Positions 7,980 through 17,208 are shown, counted from the stretch's first letter. The stretch: DNA of 64,000 nucleotides from Candidatus Leucobacter sulfamidivorax (GCA_016771945.1 QZLF01000003.1:434001-498000), one strand, 5' to 3'. The notes: generated by a model not told the origin, from the letters alone. Numbers and translations: made by a program.

Positions 7980-9572
7980 ATGAACGAGAGCACCTCTCCC
8001 CTCGGCTTCGGGCTGGGTGATCAGGTCGCACTCGGGGCTTCGCGTCATCCGCGGCGCACCGCCATCGCCCTGCTCGACGGCCCGGCGCAGACCTACCTCG
8101 AGATGGAGCACGAGACCAACCGCGTCGCCAACGCCCTGCTCGGAAACGGCCTCGTCCCCGGCGATCGCGTCGCGATCTGGATGGGCAACCGCCTCGAGTA
8201 CGTGAACGCCTATGTCGCCTGCCTGAAAGCGGGACTCGTGGTCGTGCAGCTCAACATCCGCCACACCTCCGTCGAGGCCGACTACCAGCTCGCCGACTCT
8301 TGCGCCGCTGCGCTGATCTTCGATGACGGGACCGCGGAGCGCGTCGAGAATCTCGAATCCGTCGCGCAACTGCGAGTCCTCGTCTCGACCGGAGCCGAGC
8401 GGGTGCTGGGCGCGCAGCGCTTCGCGGACTTCGCCGCGCAGGGACGCGACACATTCACAAGCGGACGCGGCGGGCTCGACGCCCTCGCCGTGATCGGCTA
8501 CACCAGCGGCACCACCGGCCACCCGAAGGGTGTCGAGCTCACCCACCGATCGATCCTCAGCATCGGGAGGACCAATGCGCTGAGCTGTCGGTATGCTCTC
8601 GCGAGTCGCCAGGTCTTCGGCATGTCCCTGTCCTTCGCAGCCGCGGCCCCCGCGCACATCCTTCCCCACCTGTACGTCGGCGGCACCACGGTACTGATGC
8701 GGGAATGGGACACGGAACGACTGGTCAGGGCGATCGACGACGAGCACGCGAGCTTCACCATCCTGCCGAGCCCGACGCTGCTCGACTTCATCGATATCGC
8801 CCGCGCATCGGGTACCGCTCTGCCGTCGTTGCAGAGCGCCCTGCACTCGGCATCGAAGGCGCCCGCCGAGCACCTCGGCGCGTTCGTCGACGAGTTCGGC
8901 CCCAGGCTCGTCGAAGGGTGGGGGATGACGGAGAACTCCGGCGGACTGGTGACCGCGACCTCGGTCGCCGATTTCGCCGCCCCGGCCGCGGAGACCTTCT
9001 CCTCCGCAGGACGGGCGGTGCCCGACACCGTGGTCCGCATCGTCGATGAGCATGGCGAACCGCTTCCCGAGGACGGTGCCGCCGTAGGTCAGCTCCTGGT
9101 CCGTTCCGCTTCGCTCGCGCGCGGCTACTGGGGGAACCCCGAGGCGACGGCCGCCGCATTCGAGGGAGGATGGTATCGGTCAGGCGACCTGGGGACGATC
9201 GCACCGGACGGCCTGGTGACCATCATCGATCGGCGCAACGATCTCATCGTGAGCGGCGGAATGAACGTCTATCCGAGCGAACTCGAACGAGTCATCTACG
9301 AGCTGCCGGAGGTCGCAGAGGCCGCGGTCGTGGCCGGGCCTCACGGGCGCTGGGGCCAGACGCCGGTCGCATTCCTCTCCCTTCGCGCGGGCTGCCGCCT
9401 GAGCGAAGACGAGCTGATGCGGCACTGCCGGGCAAATCTCGCCGGCTACAAGCTTCCGACCCAGGTCCGCTTCCTCGAGGCGCTGCCCCACAACGCGGGC
9501 GGCAAGATCCTTCGGAAAGAGCTCCGGTCCGTCCTGGAGGACGACTCCGGTCTCATCAAGGACGGTGGATGA
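7980..9572 (+). CDS. AMP-dependent acyl-CoA synthetase / ligase
   Basis: A 530-residue ANL-superfamily enzyme that activates a carboxylic acid to its CoA thioester through an acyl-adenylate. The phosphate-binding loop is GYTSGTTGHPKG near residue 172, followed by GWGMTENSG (A5), YRSGDLG (A7) and the C-terminal lysine in GGKILRKEL (A10). AGGAG lies 9 bp before the ATG. It probably feeds an acid product of the upstream oxidation genes into CoA-linked degradation. None of the 16-bp palindromes precedes it, so it may be controlled separately. Confidence 0.9.
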   Translation: MNESTSPLGFGLGDQVALGASRHPRRTAIALLDGPAQTYLEMEHETNRVANALLGNGLVPGDRVAIWMGNRLEYVNAYVACLKAGLVVVQLNIRHTSVEADYQLADSCAAALIFDDGTAERVENLESVAQLRVLVSTGAERVLGAQRFADFAAQGRDTFTSGRGGLDALAVIGYTSGTTGHPKGVELTHRSILSIGRTNALSCRYALASRQVFGMSLSFAAAAPAHILPHLYVGGTTVLMREWDTERLVRAIDDEHASFTILPSPTLLDFIDIARASGTALPSLQSALHSASKAPAEHLGAFVDEFGPRLVEGWGMTENSGGLVTATSVADFAAPAAETFSSAGRAVPDTVVRIVDEHGEPLPEDGAAVGQLLVRSASLARGYWGNPEATAAAFEGGWYRSGDLGTIAPDGLVTIIDRRNDLIVSGGMNVYPSELERVIYELPEVAEAAVVAGPHGRWGQTPVAFLSLRAGCRLSEDELMRHCRANLAGYKLPTQVRFLEALPHNAGGKILRKELRSVLEDDSGLIKDGG

Positions 9573-9613
9573 GGCTCTTTTCTCCAGTCGGAACCGATGA
9601 GGTGCGCTTCCGT

Positions 9614-10414
9614 TCAGGCGACGCGAATACTGCGATGAGCACTCGGCTCGATGCACGAGCCCTCCAAGGCTGCCATGATGTGCTCCGGTGCGAGCAACTC
9701 CACGAGACGAAGTGCGAGAGCGATTTCGAGGGGGCGCCGTTCCCAACCCGGGGGGATCAGCGACGCTGCTTTGCGCAGCCGATAGGCGACCGTGCTCCGG
9801 GCGACGAATAGCTCTCTCGCAGTGTCCGAAATGCTCTGGGTGCGCAATTGGGTCGCCAGAGTATTTCGTTCCAGATCGTATCCCGCCTCGCAGGACGCAA
9901 GCTGCCCGAGTTCCTCCACCGCGAATTCCGCAGCACGGACCTCGCTCCCCGCGAATTGGAGCACAGCCGCGACATCGCTGTACTCCGTGATCCGGTGAGG
10001 GGGAAAACGGAAGGAGCTCGAGGCACGACGGACCTCCGTCGCACGAGCGTGCGACAGCTGGAACCCGGCGAGCCCTTCTCCTGCCGTCGCCGTCACAACC
10101 CTTACGCCTTCGGGCACTCGGGGATAGTCCGGAGCGACGCCGAACCCATCCGGAGTGACGGCTGCCCAGAGCCACATCTCGCCCATAGCGGGTCGAGGCG
10201 TGAGAAGAGTGGTGCTTCCGCCGACCTGGTAGGCGAGCTGCGAGAAATAGAGATGGAGTTGGTCGAGGGCTTCCGTGTCATCAGGGTTCACCCATCCGAC
10301 GAAGGATCGGTGCTGGCGATTCGCTATTCGATAGCCGAGTCGATTCTCCGCTTCGGTCAGATTCCCCTCCGCCCCCCGCAGAAGCTCCTCGACCATCGTG
10401 TTGCGCAGCAGCAC
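9614..10414 (-). CDS. PucR/CdaR-family transcriptional regulator, N-terminus lost
   Basis: The C-terminal part of a PucR-type activator. The last 70 residues hold the family helix-turn-helix (ISDTARELFVARSTVAYRLR) and the closing ALALRL helix. The GTG at 10414 is simply the first usable start. In the same frame, upstream of it, family-like sequence continues (CVREYTEAIVSTHT) to a TGA at 10499-10501, and beyond that stop more family-like residues (QEYFYACSLLVDV) run to about 10580, inside the dehydrogenase gene. The expected sensory N-terminal domain is absent. Possibly a non-functional remnant; a truncated DNA-binding protein could still be made. Confidence 0.65.
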   Translation of the reverse strand: MLLRNTMVEELLRGAEGNLTEAENRLGYRIANRQHRSFVGWVNPDDTEALDQLHLYFSQLAYQVGGSTTLLTPRPAMGEMWLWAAVTPDGFGVAPDYPRVPEGVRVVTATAGEGLAGFQLSHARATEVRRASSSFRFPPHRITEYSDVAAVLQFAGSEVRAAEFAVEELGQLASCEAGYDLERNTLATQLRTQSISDTARELFVARSTVAYRLRKAASLIPPGWERRPLEIALALRLVELLAPEHIMAALEGSCIEPSAHRSIRVA

Positions 10415-10488
10415 ATTGTCGAGTGGGCGACTCTTCGAGTGAGCGGTGTGCGTAGAGACGATCGCCTCGGTGTACTCGCGGACGCAGG

Positions 10489-11550
10489 TCAGCAGCGCTC
10501 AGGTGACCGTCTGCGCAGCATCCAGTTGATGATCGACGTCGACCAGCAGACTGCACGCATAGAAGTACTCCTGAGCCAAACGGCCGCGGTGCCGACATCG
10601 GCGCGAGCGCGTGCACGCTCGGCCACGGTCAGTTCGCGCCCCTCGCCGATCGAGTCGTCGAGTGTCTCGGCAGCCCGGTACATGTGGAAGCGAGCGCTGT
10701 CGATGATCTGCCGCGCCTCTGCGATGTTCACCTGCACGGTCGGCGAGTCGATCGCCCGCTTGTAGGAGGTGTGCAGGATCGGCTTCTCCTCGGCGAGCTT
10801 CTCCATCACGGCATCGAACATTCCCTCTGCGATGCCGACGAGAGATGAACTCACGTTCAAGGAGGCTCCGATGCCGAACGCCGGCCCGTCGTACTTCACA
10901 TCGGAGACGCGCTCGTCGGGTACGAAGACCTCGTCGGCGACGACGGAGAAGCTTCCCGTTCCCTCGAGCCCCACCACCTGCCAGGTGTCCTCGATCGTCA
11001 TCTCCGAAAGCGGGATCAGCGCGAAGGCCTTGCCGATTCTGGCACCGCTCTCGTCGGTCTGCCAGAAGTCGACATCCGCGTGAGTCGCACTCATGCACCC
11101 GGTCGCATACGGCCACTTGCCCGACATGACCCAGCCGCCGTCGACCTTGCGCGCATCGGATGACGGACGGAACACCACGCAGGACCGCGCCTTCGGATCC
11201 TGATGGAACTCGTCCTGCGTCTCCTGTGAATAGATCGCGTGGAAGAGCTCGGTGCCGTTCAGCATCGCGACCATGTAGCCGGTCGAGGGGCATCCCCGTC
11301 CCAGCTCGCTCGTGATCTCCACCTGATCACGCACCGTCAATTCGAGGCCACCCTGTGCCTTCGGGCGGCGCATGCGCCAGAGACCCGCATCTTCGAGCCT
11401 GTCGGCGATGACCGGCGGGAGGCGCCGCTCGGATTCGACTTGCGCCGCGTGCTCGCGCAGCAAGGGCAGGAGATCCTGTGCCGCAGCGAGCAACTCCTCC
11501 TTGTTGCTCGGAACGGCGACAGGCTGAGTGGCTTCCGCTGACTGACTCAT
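10489..11550 (-). CDS. Acyl-CoA dehydrogenase-like flavoprotein (HsaA/HpaH type), C-terminally truncated
   Basis: A 353-residue member of the acyl-CoA-dehydrogenase-fold flavin monooxygenase group, which includes oxygenase components acting on phenolic substrates. Typical features are the N-terminal helix with IADRLEDAGLWRMRRPK, the middle barrel region with DTWQVVGLEGTGS, and the final helices up to RADVGTAAVWL. After that point family resemblance stops: about 40-60 expected C-terminal residues are missing and the frame runs out in unrelated sequence that overlaps the regulator. GGAGATG precedes the ATG at 11550. Probably damaged by a deletion; activity is doubtful. Confidence 0.75.
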   Translation of the reverse strand: MSQSAEATQPVAVPSNKEELLAAAQDLLPLLREHAAQVESERRLPPVIADRLEDAGLWRMRRPKAQGGLELTVRDQVEITSELGRGCPSTGYMVAMLNGTELFHAIYSQETQDEFHQDPKARSCVVFRPSSDARKVDGGWVMSGKWPYATGCMSATHADVDFWQTDESGARIGKAFALIPLSEMTIEDTWQVVGLEGTGSFSVVADEVFVPDERVSDVKYDGPAFGIGASLNVSSSLVGIAEGMFDAVMEKLAEEKPILHTSYKRAIDSPTVQVNIAEARQIIDSARFHMYRAAETLDDSIGEGRELTVAERARARADVGTAAVWLRSTSMRAVCWSTSIINWMLRRRSPERC

Positions 11551-11571
11551 CAAACATCTCCATCGATCAAT

Positions 11572-11595
11572 GAGACCTCCGTCTGTGCAGGTCTC
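11572..11595. promoter_or_regulatory. Inverted repeat upstream of the dehydrogenase-like gene
   Basis: GAGACCT and AGGTCTC form a perfect 7-bp dyad with 10 bp between, located 22-45 bp upstream of the start at 11550. It could be an operator or a 5'-leader hairpin. On the minus strand a TAATAG -10-like box lies just upstream. Confidence 0.4.
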
Positions 11596-11851
11596 TTCGA
11601 CGCTATTATTTGGGATCCCCGGCGGATCGCTCTCCTCCCATTTGCAGTAAATTGGAGCGACATTCGACGCATAATGCAGTATCAGCCGGGCCGAGACCGC
11701 TTGCCGCCCGCCTGAGCTCCCACCCCGCTGTCATCCTCGTGACTGCCGTTCAGACAGCGCGGAACGTTCCGCAACGGACGAATTTCGAGGACCGCGGCAT
11801 CGACGACCTCGGACGGAACTTGCCGTGAAGCGGGTATTCCCGCCTGAGCAG
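11596..11851. other. Intergenic region, no gene seen
   Basis: Besides the direct repeats above, it contains a perfect 14-bp palindrome GCGGAACGTTCCGC at 11759-11772 of unknown role, and a short hairpin GCGGG-TATT-CCCGC at 11830-11843 just after the stop of the FAD oxidoreductase gene, a weak terminator candidate. No coding potential is convincing. Confidence 0.5.
11643..11681. promoter_or_regulatory. Direct repeat TGCAGTA, two copies 32 bp apart
   Basis: TGCAGTA occurs at 11643-11649 and 11675-11681, three helical turns apart, within an unusually AT-rich patch 90-130 bp upstream of the dehydrogenase-like gene. This is the layout of an activator site; a PucR-type activator is the local candidate. 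Inference only. Confidence 0.3.
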
Positions 11852-13273
11852 TCAGGAATCGAACCCCAGCCCGAGCGCGTCGAGCGTCTTCAGCAGCGGG
11901 TTCCGCTTGCCGTGGTTGTGATCGGCCTGGTCGAGCGACCACCGGGTCAGGTTGATCCCGATCGACGCCGCGGGCTCGGGCGGGAACGGCAGCGGCACCT
12001 GCTTCACCATCTCGAGCTCGGTGCGCTCGGTGCTGCGACCCTCCAGCCGATCCACCAGAACGTCGGCGGCGAAGTGGGTCGCGCCGACCCCGAGCCCCGT
12101 GAACCCGGCCACGTACTGCACGCGACCCTGATGGGCCTGTCCCCAGAAGGCGCAGAACCTCGTCGAGGTGTCGATGACCCCGGCCCAGCGGTGCGTGAAG
12201 CGCAGGCCCGCCAGCTGCGGGAACGTCGTGAAGAAGTGGCTCGCGAGCTTGCGGTGGCTCTCCATCCGGTCCTCGTAGCGGTGCCGGATGCGGCCGCCTG
12301 CGAAGTACACCGCGTCGTACCCGCCCCAGAGGATGCGGTTGTCGGCGGTGAGCCGGGAGTAGTGGAACTGGTTGGCCATATCCGCCAGCCCCTCGCGCCC
12401 GGACCACCCGATCGATTCCAGCTGCGTGTCGGTCAGCGGCTCGGTCATGAGCACGTAGTCGTACACCGGCACGGTGTGGAAGGCGTAGCGCTTGAGCAGC
12501 GACGGGAACACGTTCGTGCACAGCGCGACCCGCTCGGCGTTCACGAAGCCGCGCTCGGTCTCGAGCTCGATCGGCTCGTCCGGGCGGCCGTTCAGCCGCA
12601 CGACCCGCGTCTGCTCGTAGATCTCGACCCCGATCTCGACCGCATGCCGGGCCAGCTCCGCGGCGAGCTTCGCCGGGTGCACGTTCGCGTTCTCGCGCGG
12701 GGCGAACTCGCCGCCGAGGAAGGTGGGCGAGTTCACCCGGTCCCGCACCTGCTGCGCGTCGAGCACTTCGGTCTCGGGGTCGCCTGCCTCGCCCACCCAC
12801 TCGAGCTGGTACTCCTCGTTCGCGACCGAGAGCTGGCCGGTGCGCTCGAACTCGACGTCGAGCCCGTGCTCGGTCACGAAGCGCTCGATCGCGTCGAGGT
12901 TCTCGTACCCGAGGCGGCGCAGGGTATCGACCTCACCGGGCCAGCGCGCCTCGGCGTTGGGCTCGCCATGGGTGATGCTCGCCTCGCAGAACCCGCCGTT
13001 GCGGCCCGAGGCCGCCCAGCCCACCCGCTTGGCCTCGAGCAGCACCACGCGCCGCTCGGGGTGCTCGGTCTTCAGCTTGATCGCGGTCCACAGGCCGGCG
13101 TAGCCGCCGCCGACCACCACGTCCTCGGCCGTGAGGTCCCCCTCGAGGCGCGCGTAGCGGGCGGCCTGGCCCGCGACGGACTCGATCCAGTAGCAGGCGA
13201 GGCGGGTATCGGCCAGGGAGCGGTCGATGATGCTCGCCGCGGGCCGATACTTCTCGAAGATCGTGGGTTCCAT
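11852..13273 (-). CDS. FAD-dependent oxidoreductase (DAO family)
   Basis: A 473-residue flavoprotein of the D-amino-acid-oxidase/glycine-oxidase superfamily, most like the gamma-glutamylputrescine oxidase type. The FAD-binding loop reads VVVGGGYAGLWTA near residue 52, followed by VVLLEAKRVGWAASGRNGG, the characteristic block after the second strand. A C-terminal AGFTGLGVGATHFAADVL segment completes the nucleotide-binding fold. It probably oxidises an amine or amino acid with production of hydrogen peroxide. It stands alone between a weak hairpin and the small membrane-protein gene at 13327. Confidence 0.85.
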   Translation of the reverse strand: MEPTIFEKYRPAASIIDRSLADTRLACYWIESVAGQAARYARLEGDLTAEDVVVGGGYAGLWTAIKLKTEHPERRVVLLEAKRVGWAASGRNGGFCEASITHGEPNAEARWPGEVDTLRRLGYENLDAIERFVTEHGLDVEFERTGQLSVANEEYQLEWVGEAGDPETEVLDAQQVRDRVNSPTFLGGEFAPRENANVHPAKLAAELARHAVEIGVEIYEQTRVVRLNGRPDEPIELETERGFVNAERVALCTNVFPSLLKRYAFHTVPVYDYVLMTEPLTDTQLESIGWSGREGLADMANQFHYSRLTADNRILWGGYDAVYFAGGRIRHRYEDRMESHRKLASHFFTTFPQLAGLRFTHRWAGVIDTSTRFCAFWGQAHQGRVQYVAGFTGLGVGATHFAADVLVDRLEGRSTERTELEMVKQVPLPFPPEPAASIGINLTRWSLDQADHNHGKRNPLLKTLDALGLGFDS

Positions 13274-13326
13274 GGTCCTGGGTTCGCTCTCGGTTCGGGC
13301 CGCCGCTGAGCGACCGGTGGCGCCGC

Positions 13327-13554
13327 CTATTTCGCAGGCGGCTTCATGATGGCGCCGGTGGCGAGGCCGAGCGCGATGCCGGCCGGCAACCAGTACCAGA
13401 AGGTGGTGAGCGCGCTGATGATCACGCCCATGATGATGCCCATGACGAGGCCGACGATGATCTGCTTGCGTCGCGCCTCGGGGCTCACCTTGTTCTCGGA
13501 CTTGTCGGATCCGCGGGATCCACCGGGTCTGTCGCCGTCGCGCTTTCCGCTCAT
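13327..13554 (-). CDS. Small membrane protein of unknown function
   Basis: A 75-residue protein with a charged, glycine-rich N-terminus of about 30 residues and two predicted membrane helices separated by FWYWLP. A short Lys-rich tail follows. No family is recognised. The coding frame is cleanly bounded and lies in the same orientation as both neighbours, which supports it being a real gene. Confidence 0.6.
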   Translation of the reverse strand: MSGKRDGDRPGGSRGSDKSENKVSPEARRKQIIVGLVMGIIMGVIISALTTFWYWLPAGIALGLATGAIMKPPAK

Positions 13555-13691
13555 GGCTCCAGCCTACGTTCCGCCGCTGGGTGATCGCCAGGCAGAGGGC
13601 CCCTTCCCACTCGTACAGCGCCGCCGGGGGCCGCGGAGCTCATTCGCAGCGTCGACGCGGCCACCGGTGAGGTCGACAAGACTCGCGCGCA

Positions 13692-14570
13692 TCATGCCTC
13701 CGCTGTGCGTCGACCGGCGAGCCAGACGATGCCGGCGCCGGCCGCGACCACGAGCGCGATGCCCGCGAGCGCGGGCAGGGTCAGCGCCTGCCCCAGCACG
13801 AGCGCGCCGATGATCGTGCCCACCACCGGGTCGAAGGCGAAGAGCACTCCGATGACCCGGGCCGAGGTGAGCCTGCCCGCGAAGGTGTCGGCGGTGAAGG
13901 CGAGCGCGGTGCCGATGGCCGCCGCGAGCAGCAGGATGCCCCACTGTCCGAGCGAGGCCCGCGGCGCCGCCGGCACGCTGAAGGGCAGGGTCAGGATCGC
14001 CGCGACCACGACCGACAGCGCCACGCTCGGCAACCCGCCGTCGCTCTTGCCCACGCGGGCCGCGAGCAGCGCGTAGAGCCCGAAGCAGACCGCGCCCGAT
14101 GCCGCGAAGACGATGCCCAGCGGGTCGAGCGGGCCGCCGAGCCCCGCGATGAGGGCCACGCCGAGGAAGGCGACGACCGCGAGCAGCCCCTCGAACAGGC
14201 GTCGTGAGGCGAGGAGCGCGACGAGGCACGGCCCCAGGAACTCGATCGTGGTGGCGATGCCGATGGGAATGCGATCGATCGCGAGGAAGAGCAGCAGGTT
14301 CATCGCCGCCATGGCGACCCCGTAGAGCACGATGCCGATCCACTCGTCGCGGCTGCGGCCCCGGATGCGCGGCCGGAAGATCGCGACCAGCAGAGCGGCG
14401 GCGAGCACGAAGCGCAGTCCGCTCGTGCCCGGTATGCCGAGGTCGGCGAAGAGCCCGATCGAGAGCACCGCTGCGGTCTGCATGCCCACGGCCGCGGCGA
14501 GCCTGAGCAGCACGGCGCGCTGCGTGGCGCTGCGGGCCGCGCGCTGGGCCGGGGTCGGGACTGCGGGCAT
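13692..14570 (-). CDS. EamA-family (DMT) transporter, RhtA-like
   Basis: A 292-residue inner-membrane protein with about ten hydrophobic helices, arranged as two EamA repeats. Its sequence pattern (LRFVLAAALL, IGIATTIEFLGP, FAFDPVVGTIIGALVLGQ) resembles the threonine/homoserine exporter RhtA group. It probably exports amino acids or related metabolites. It diverges from the gene at 14670. Confidence 0.85.
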   Translation of the reverse strand: MPAVPTPAQRAARSATQRAVLLRLAAAVGMQTAAVLSIGLFADLGIPGTSGLRFVLAAALLVAIFRPRIRGRSRDEWIGIVLYGVAMAAMNLLLFLAIDRIPIGIATTIEFLGPCLVALLASRRLFEGLLAVVAFLGVALIAGLGGPLDPLGIVFAASGAVCFGLYALLAARVGKSDGGLPSVALSVVVAAILTLPFSVPAAPRASLGQWGILLLAAAIGTALAFTADTFAGRLTSARVIGVLFAFDPVVGTIIGALVLGQALTLPALAGIALVVAAGAGIVWLAGRRTAEA

Positions 14571-14669
14571 CGCACCACTCTAACGCCGTCGCGCCGCCCC
14601 GCGGCTCCGTTCTGCCGTCCCGCCTCTCCCCTGCCCGCTCCACCCCGGCAGCGCTCGTAGACTGGGGCG

Positions 14670-15248
14670 GTGAGCGAGCAGGATTTGGCGGATCGCGCCG
14701 CGCGCGCGTGCGCCGCGACCGTGCGCGCGCTGCGCGAGGCCGGGGTGGCGCCCGAGGCCCTCGCCGAGTACGTGCCGGAGGGGCGGCGCCTGCTCTTGCT
14801 GCGCAAGGGGGCGAGCATGCGCCCGATCGGCGAGGTCTGGCGGCTGGGCTCGCTGCTGCTCGACACCGAGGGGCGCCTCTACGCTGTGGGACGGGCCACC
14901 CGGGCGGCCGAGCGCGGACGCACCGGCTACCAGTCGGTCTCGCGGGAGGAGCGGCGCGATCTCGCCGCCGCGGCGCTGCGCGGCGGCTACCCCGAGGGCA
15001 CGCCCGTCAACTTCGACGCGGCCCCGCTGTGGCCGGCCTCCCCCTTGGCCGAGAGCGTCGCGACGGGTGCCGACTCACCGGACCGGGCGTTCGAGACGCT
15101 GCCGACGGACGCTCCGATCGGCGTGCACGATGGCGCGGTGCGAGTGCGCTGGCGCGCCGGAGCTGCGCTCGAGGGCGCGCCGACGCTCGAGAGCTACCTC
15201 GCCGAGCGCGCGGAACTGCTGATCCATCCGCCCCTCGGCGCCGACTGA
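14670..15248 (+). CDS. Conserved hypothetical protein
   Basis: A 192-residue soluble protein, Ala/Arg-rich, with no membrane segment. A core region (GEVWRLGSLLLDTEGRLYAVGRATRA) looks structured and conserved-type, but I cannot assign a function. The start is GTG at 14670 with no ribosome binding site; TAGACT sits at 14658-14663, exactly -12 to -7 if transcription starts at the GTG, so the mRNA is probably leaderless. Confidence 0.7.
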   Translation: MSEQDLADRAARACAATVRALREAGVAPEALAEYVPEGRRLLLLRKGASMRPIGEVWRLGSLLLDTEGRLYAVGRATRAAERGRTGYQSVSREERRDLAAAALRGGYPEGTPVNFDAAPLWPASPLAESVATGADSPDRAFETLPTDAPIGVHDGAVRVRWRAGAALEGAPTLESYLAERAELLIHPPLGAD

Positions 15249-15267
15249 GCGTCACGGCCGACGGCCG

Positions 15268-16896
15268 CTACCCCGCACGCGTCCAGGTGCCGAGGCCATT
15301 GCCGTCGAAGGAGTCGAGCCGCAGAGAACCGTCGGCCCCGAAAGTCGCGCTCGCCAGCGAGCCGTACGGCGCGTTCTCGGCGCTCGGGGCGTAGGCGTAG
15401 ACGGGACCGTCCCAGGGATCGAGATCGAGCGCGGTGCCCCCGTCCGGTCCGATCAGAGCCCGCAGCCCGCCCTCACGCACCTCGAGGACCAGGGGCCCGA
15501 AGTAGGGGTTCTCGTACACGCCGACGAGGCCGTCGCTCGCGGGCGGATCCGCCGGTGATGCGGGGCGCGACTCGCCCACGAGATCTCCGCTCGGCGCGGT
15601 CTGCGGAGCGAAGAGCGCCGCCGCGTCAGCCACCCAGTCACGGGTGACCTCGCCGTACTGCACGAGGTCGAGGAACTGCGCAGCCACCGCCTCCGGCAAG
15701 CCGACGGGTGCGCCGTTCGTGAGCACCACGATCCCCAGATCGAGCTCGGGCACGATCTGGAAGGTCGTCGCGGCGCCCAGCGCGAAGGCACCGGAGTGCG
15801 AGATGCTCATGCGCCCGCTCACCTGCGGCGAAGAGTTGAAGCCGAAGCCGTAGTGCGCCGGACGACCGCTCAGACCCGGCCCGGCGCCCGAGACGATCTG
15901 CGGGGTCATGGCCTCCTGCAGCGCGTCCGCGTCGGCGATCAGCCGCCCCTCGAGCTCTCCTCCGGCGAGGAGCATGCGGATCCAGCGCGAGAGATCGAGA
16001 ACGTTCGACGAGACGCCGCCCGCCGGAGACTGCGGATCGGGATCGCGATCGTATGCCGCGACGAACTCGCCGTCCTCGAACGCGTGCAGCCGCGCGCGGT
16101 CGTCATGGGCGAGGAAGTCGTCGTGGCGGGCCGAACTCGAAGTCATGCCGAGGGGGTCGAAGACCAGCTCGTCCATGAGCTGCTCCCAGGACTCGCCGCG
16201 GGAGGCCGCGACCGCCTCGGCGCCGACCGTGAGGCCGAAGTTCGAGTAGTGATAGCTGGAGCGGAAGTCGTCGAGAGGCTGCAGGCGCAGGCGCTCGAGG
16301 ATCGTGGTGCGGTCGTAACCGATATCCTCCAGGTCGTCGCCCGCCCCGGTGCTGAGGCCCGTGCGGTGGCTGAACGCATCGCCGATGGTGGCGCGCTCGG
16401 TCACCACAGGGTCGGCGAAGGCGAAGCCGGGCAGCAGCTCGCGGATCGGCGTCGACCAGCTCAGCCGGCCGTCGCTCTCGCCGATGGCCGCGGCCACGCC
16501 GGTCACCGACAGCGGCTTGGACAGCGAGGCGATCTGGAACACCGTCTCGGGGGTGACCGGATCCTCCGTGCCGGCCTGCCGTACGCCGTAGCCCTCGGCG
16601 AAGATCGTCTCGTCGCCGTGCACCACGGCGATCGCCATGCCGGGCACTCCGCTCTGCTCGAGGGCGGCCTCGGCGAGATCGGGGAGCTGCTCGACGGCGC
16701 GCTCGATCTGCGCCTCCAGCTCGCCGGGAAGCGCGACGACGTCCTGGTTCGGAACGTCGCCGGTCCGAACGTCGATGCCGCCGGTGCCGTCCGGGGCCGC
16801 CGCGCACCCCGCAGCGGTCAGAGCGAACGCTCCCGCCACCACGGTCGCGAGCGCGCGTCGCGTCGCCCTGCCGCCCGAACTCCGTGCATCTCTCAT
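15268..16896 (-). CDS. Serine hydrolase lipoprotein (class C beta-lactamase family)
   Basis: A 542-residue exported protein of the penicillin-binding/AmpC-like family. A signal peptide ends in a lipobox (TAAGC). The SxxK motif is SLSK in QIASLSKPL, the YxN motif is YSN in YHYSNFG, and HSGA replaces the third KTG-type box. The last 100 residues resemble the C-terminal extension found in such esterases. Probably an esterase, D-amino-peptidase or beta-lactamase-related enzyme; resistance is not implied. GGAGGTG precedes the ATG at 16896; an upstream extension would hide the signal peptide. Confidence 0.85.
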   Translation of the reverse strand: MRDARSSGGRATRRALATVVAGAFALTAAGCAAAPDGTGGIDVRTGDVPNQDVVALPGELEAQIERAVEQLPDLAEAALEQSGVPGMAIAVVHGDETIFAEGYGVRQAGTEDPVTPETVFQIASLSKPLSVTGVAAAIGESDGRLSWSTPIRELLPGFAFADPVVTERATIGDAFSHRTGLSTGAGDDLEDIGYDRTTILERLRLQPLDDFRSSYHYSNFGLTVGAEAVAASRGESWEQLMDELVFDPLGMTSSSARHDDFLAHDDRARLHAFEDGEFVAAYDRDPDPQSPAGGVSSNVLDLSRWIRMLLAGGELEGRLIADADALQEAMTPQIVSGAGPGLSGRPAHYGFGFNSSPQVSGRMSISHSGAFALGAATTFQIVPELDLGIVVLTNGAPVGLPEAVAAQFLDLVQYGEVTRDWVADAAALFAPQTAPSGDLVGESRPASPADPPASDGLVGVYENPYFGPLVLEVREGGLRALIGPDGGTALDLDPWDGPVYAYAPSAENAPYGSLASATFGADGSLRLDSFDGNGLGTWTRAG

Positions 16897-17208
16897 AACC
16901 GCACCTCCTCGCCCATTGTTCACCATGCGAGGCCTGCACGACCGCATTGGGAGGGTCTTCTCGAACTCCCGAGTGAACTGCGCCGAGAGGAGAATAATCG
17001 CGCTGAAATCACGAGAACACCGCAGAGATCGTCCTTTCGGCATGGTCCAGAACGGACTTTCAGGAGGTCTTGCCGCACCAGGAGGGGTGAGGAGGAAACG
17101 ATGCTCCGCGCCTCACGCGCGGTGCGCCGAGGTGCAGGTCCAAGATGCCGAAGTCGCCCTGCGGGACGACGGCACCGATCGAAAACGCTGGCGCGTTCTC
17201 GAGTTCGG
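16897..17208. other. Intergenic region between serine hydrolase and tRNA genes
   Basis: About 310 bp upstream of the lipoprotein gene. It should contain that gene's promoter, but I cannot point to convincing boxes. No open frame here has protein-like composition. Confidence 0.4.
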
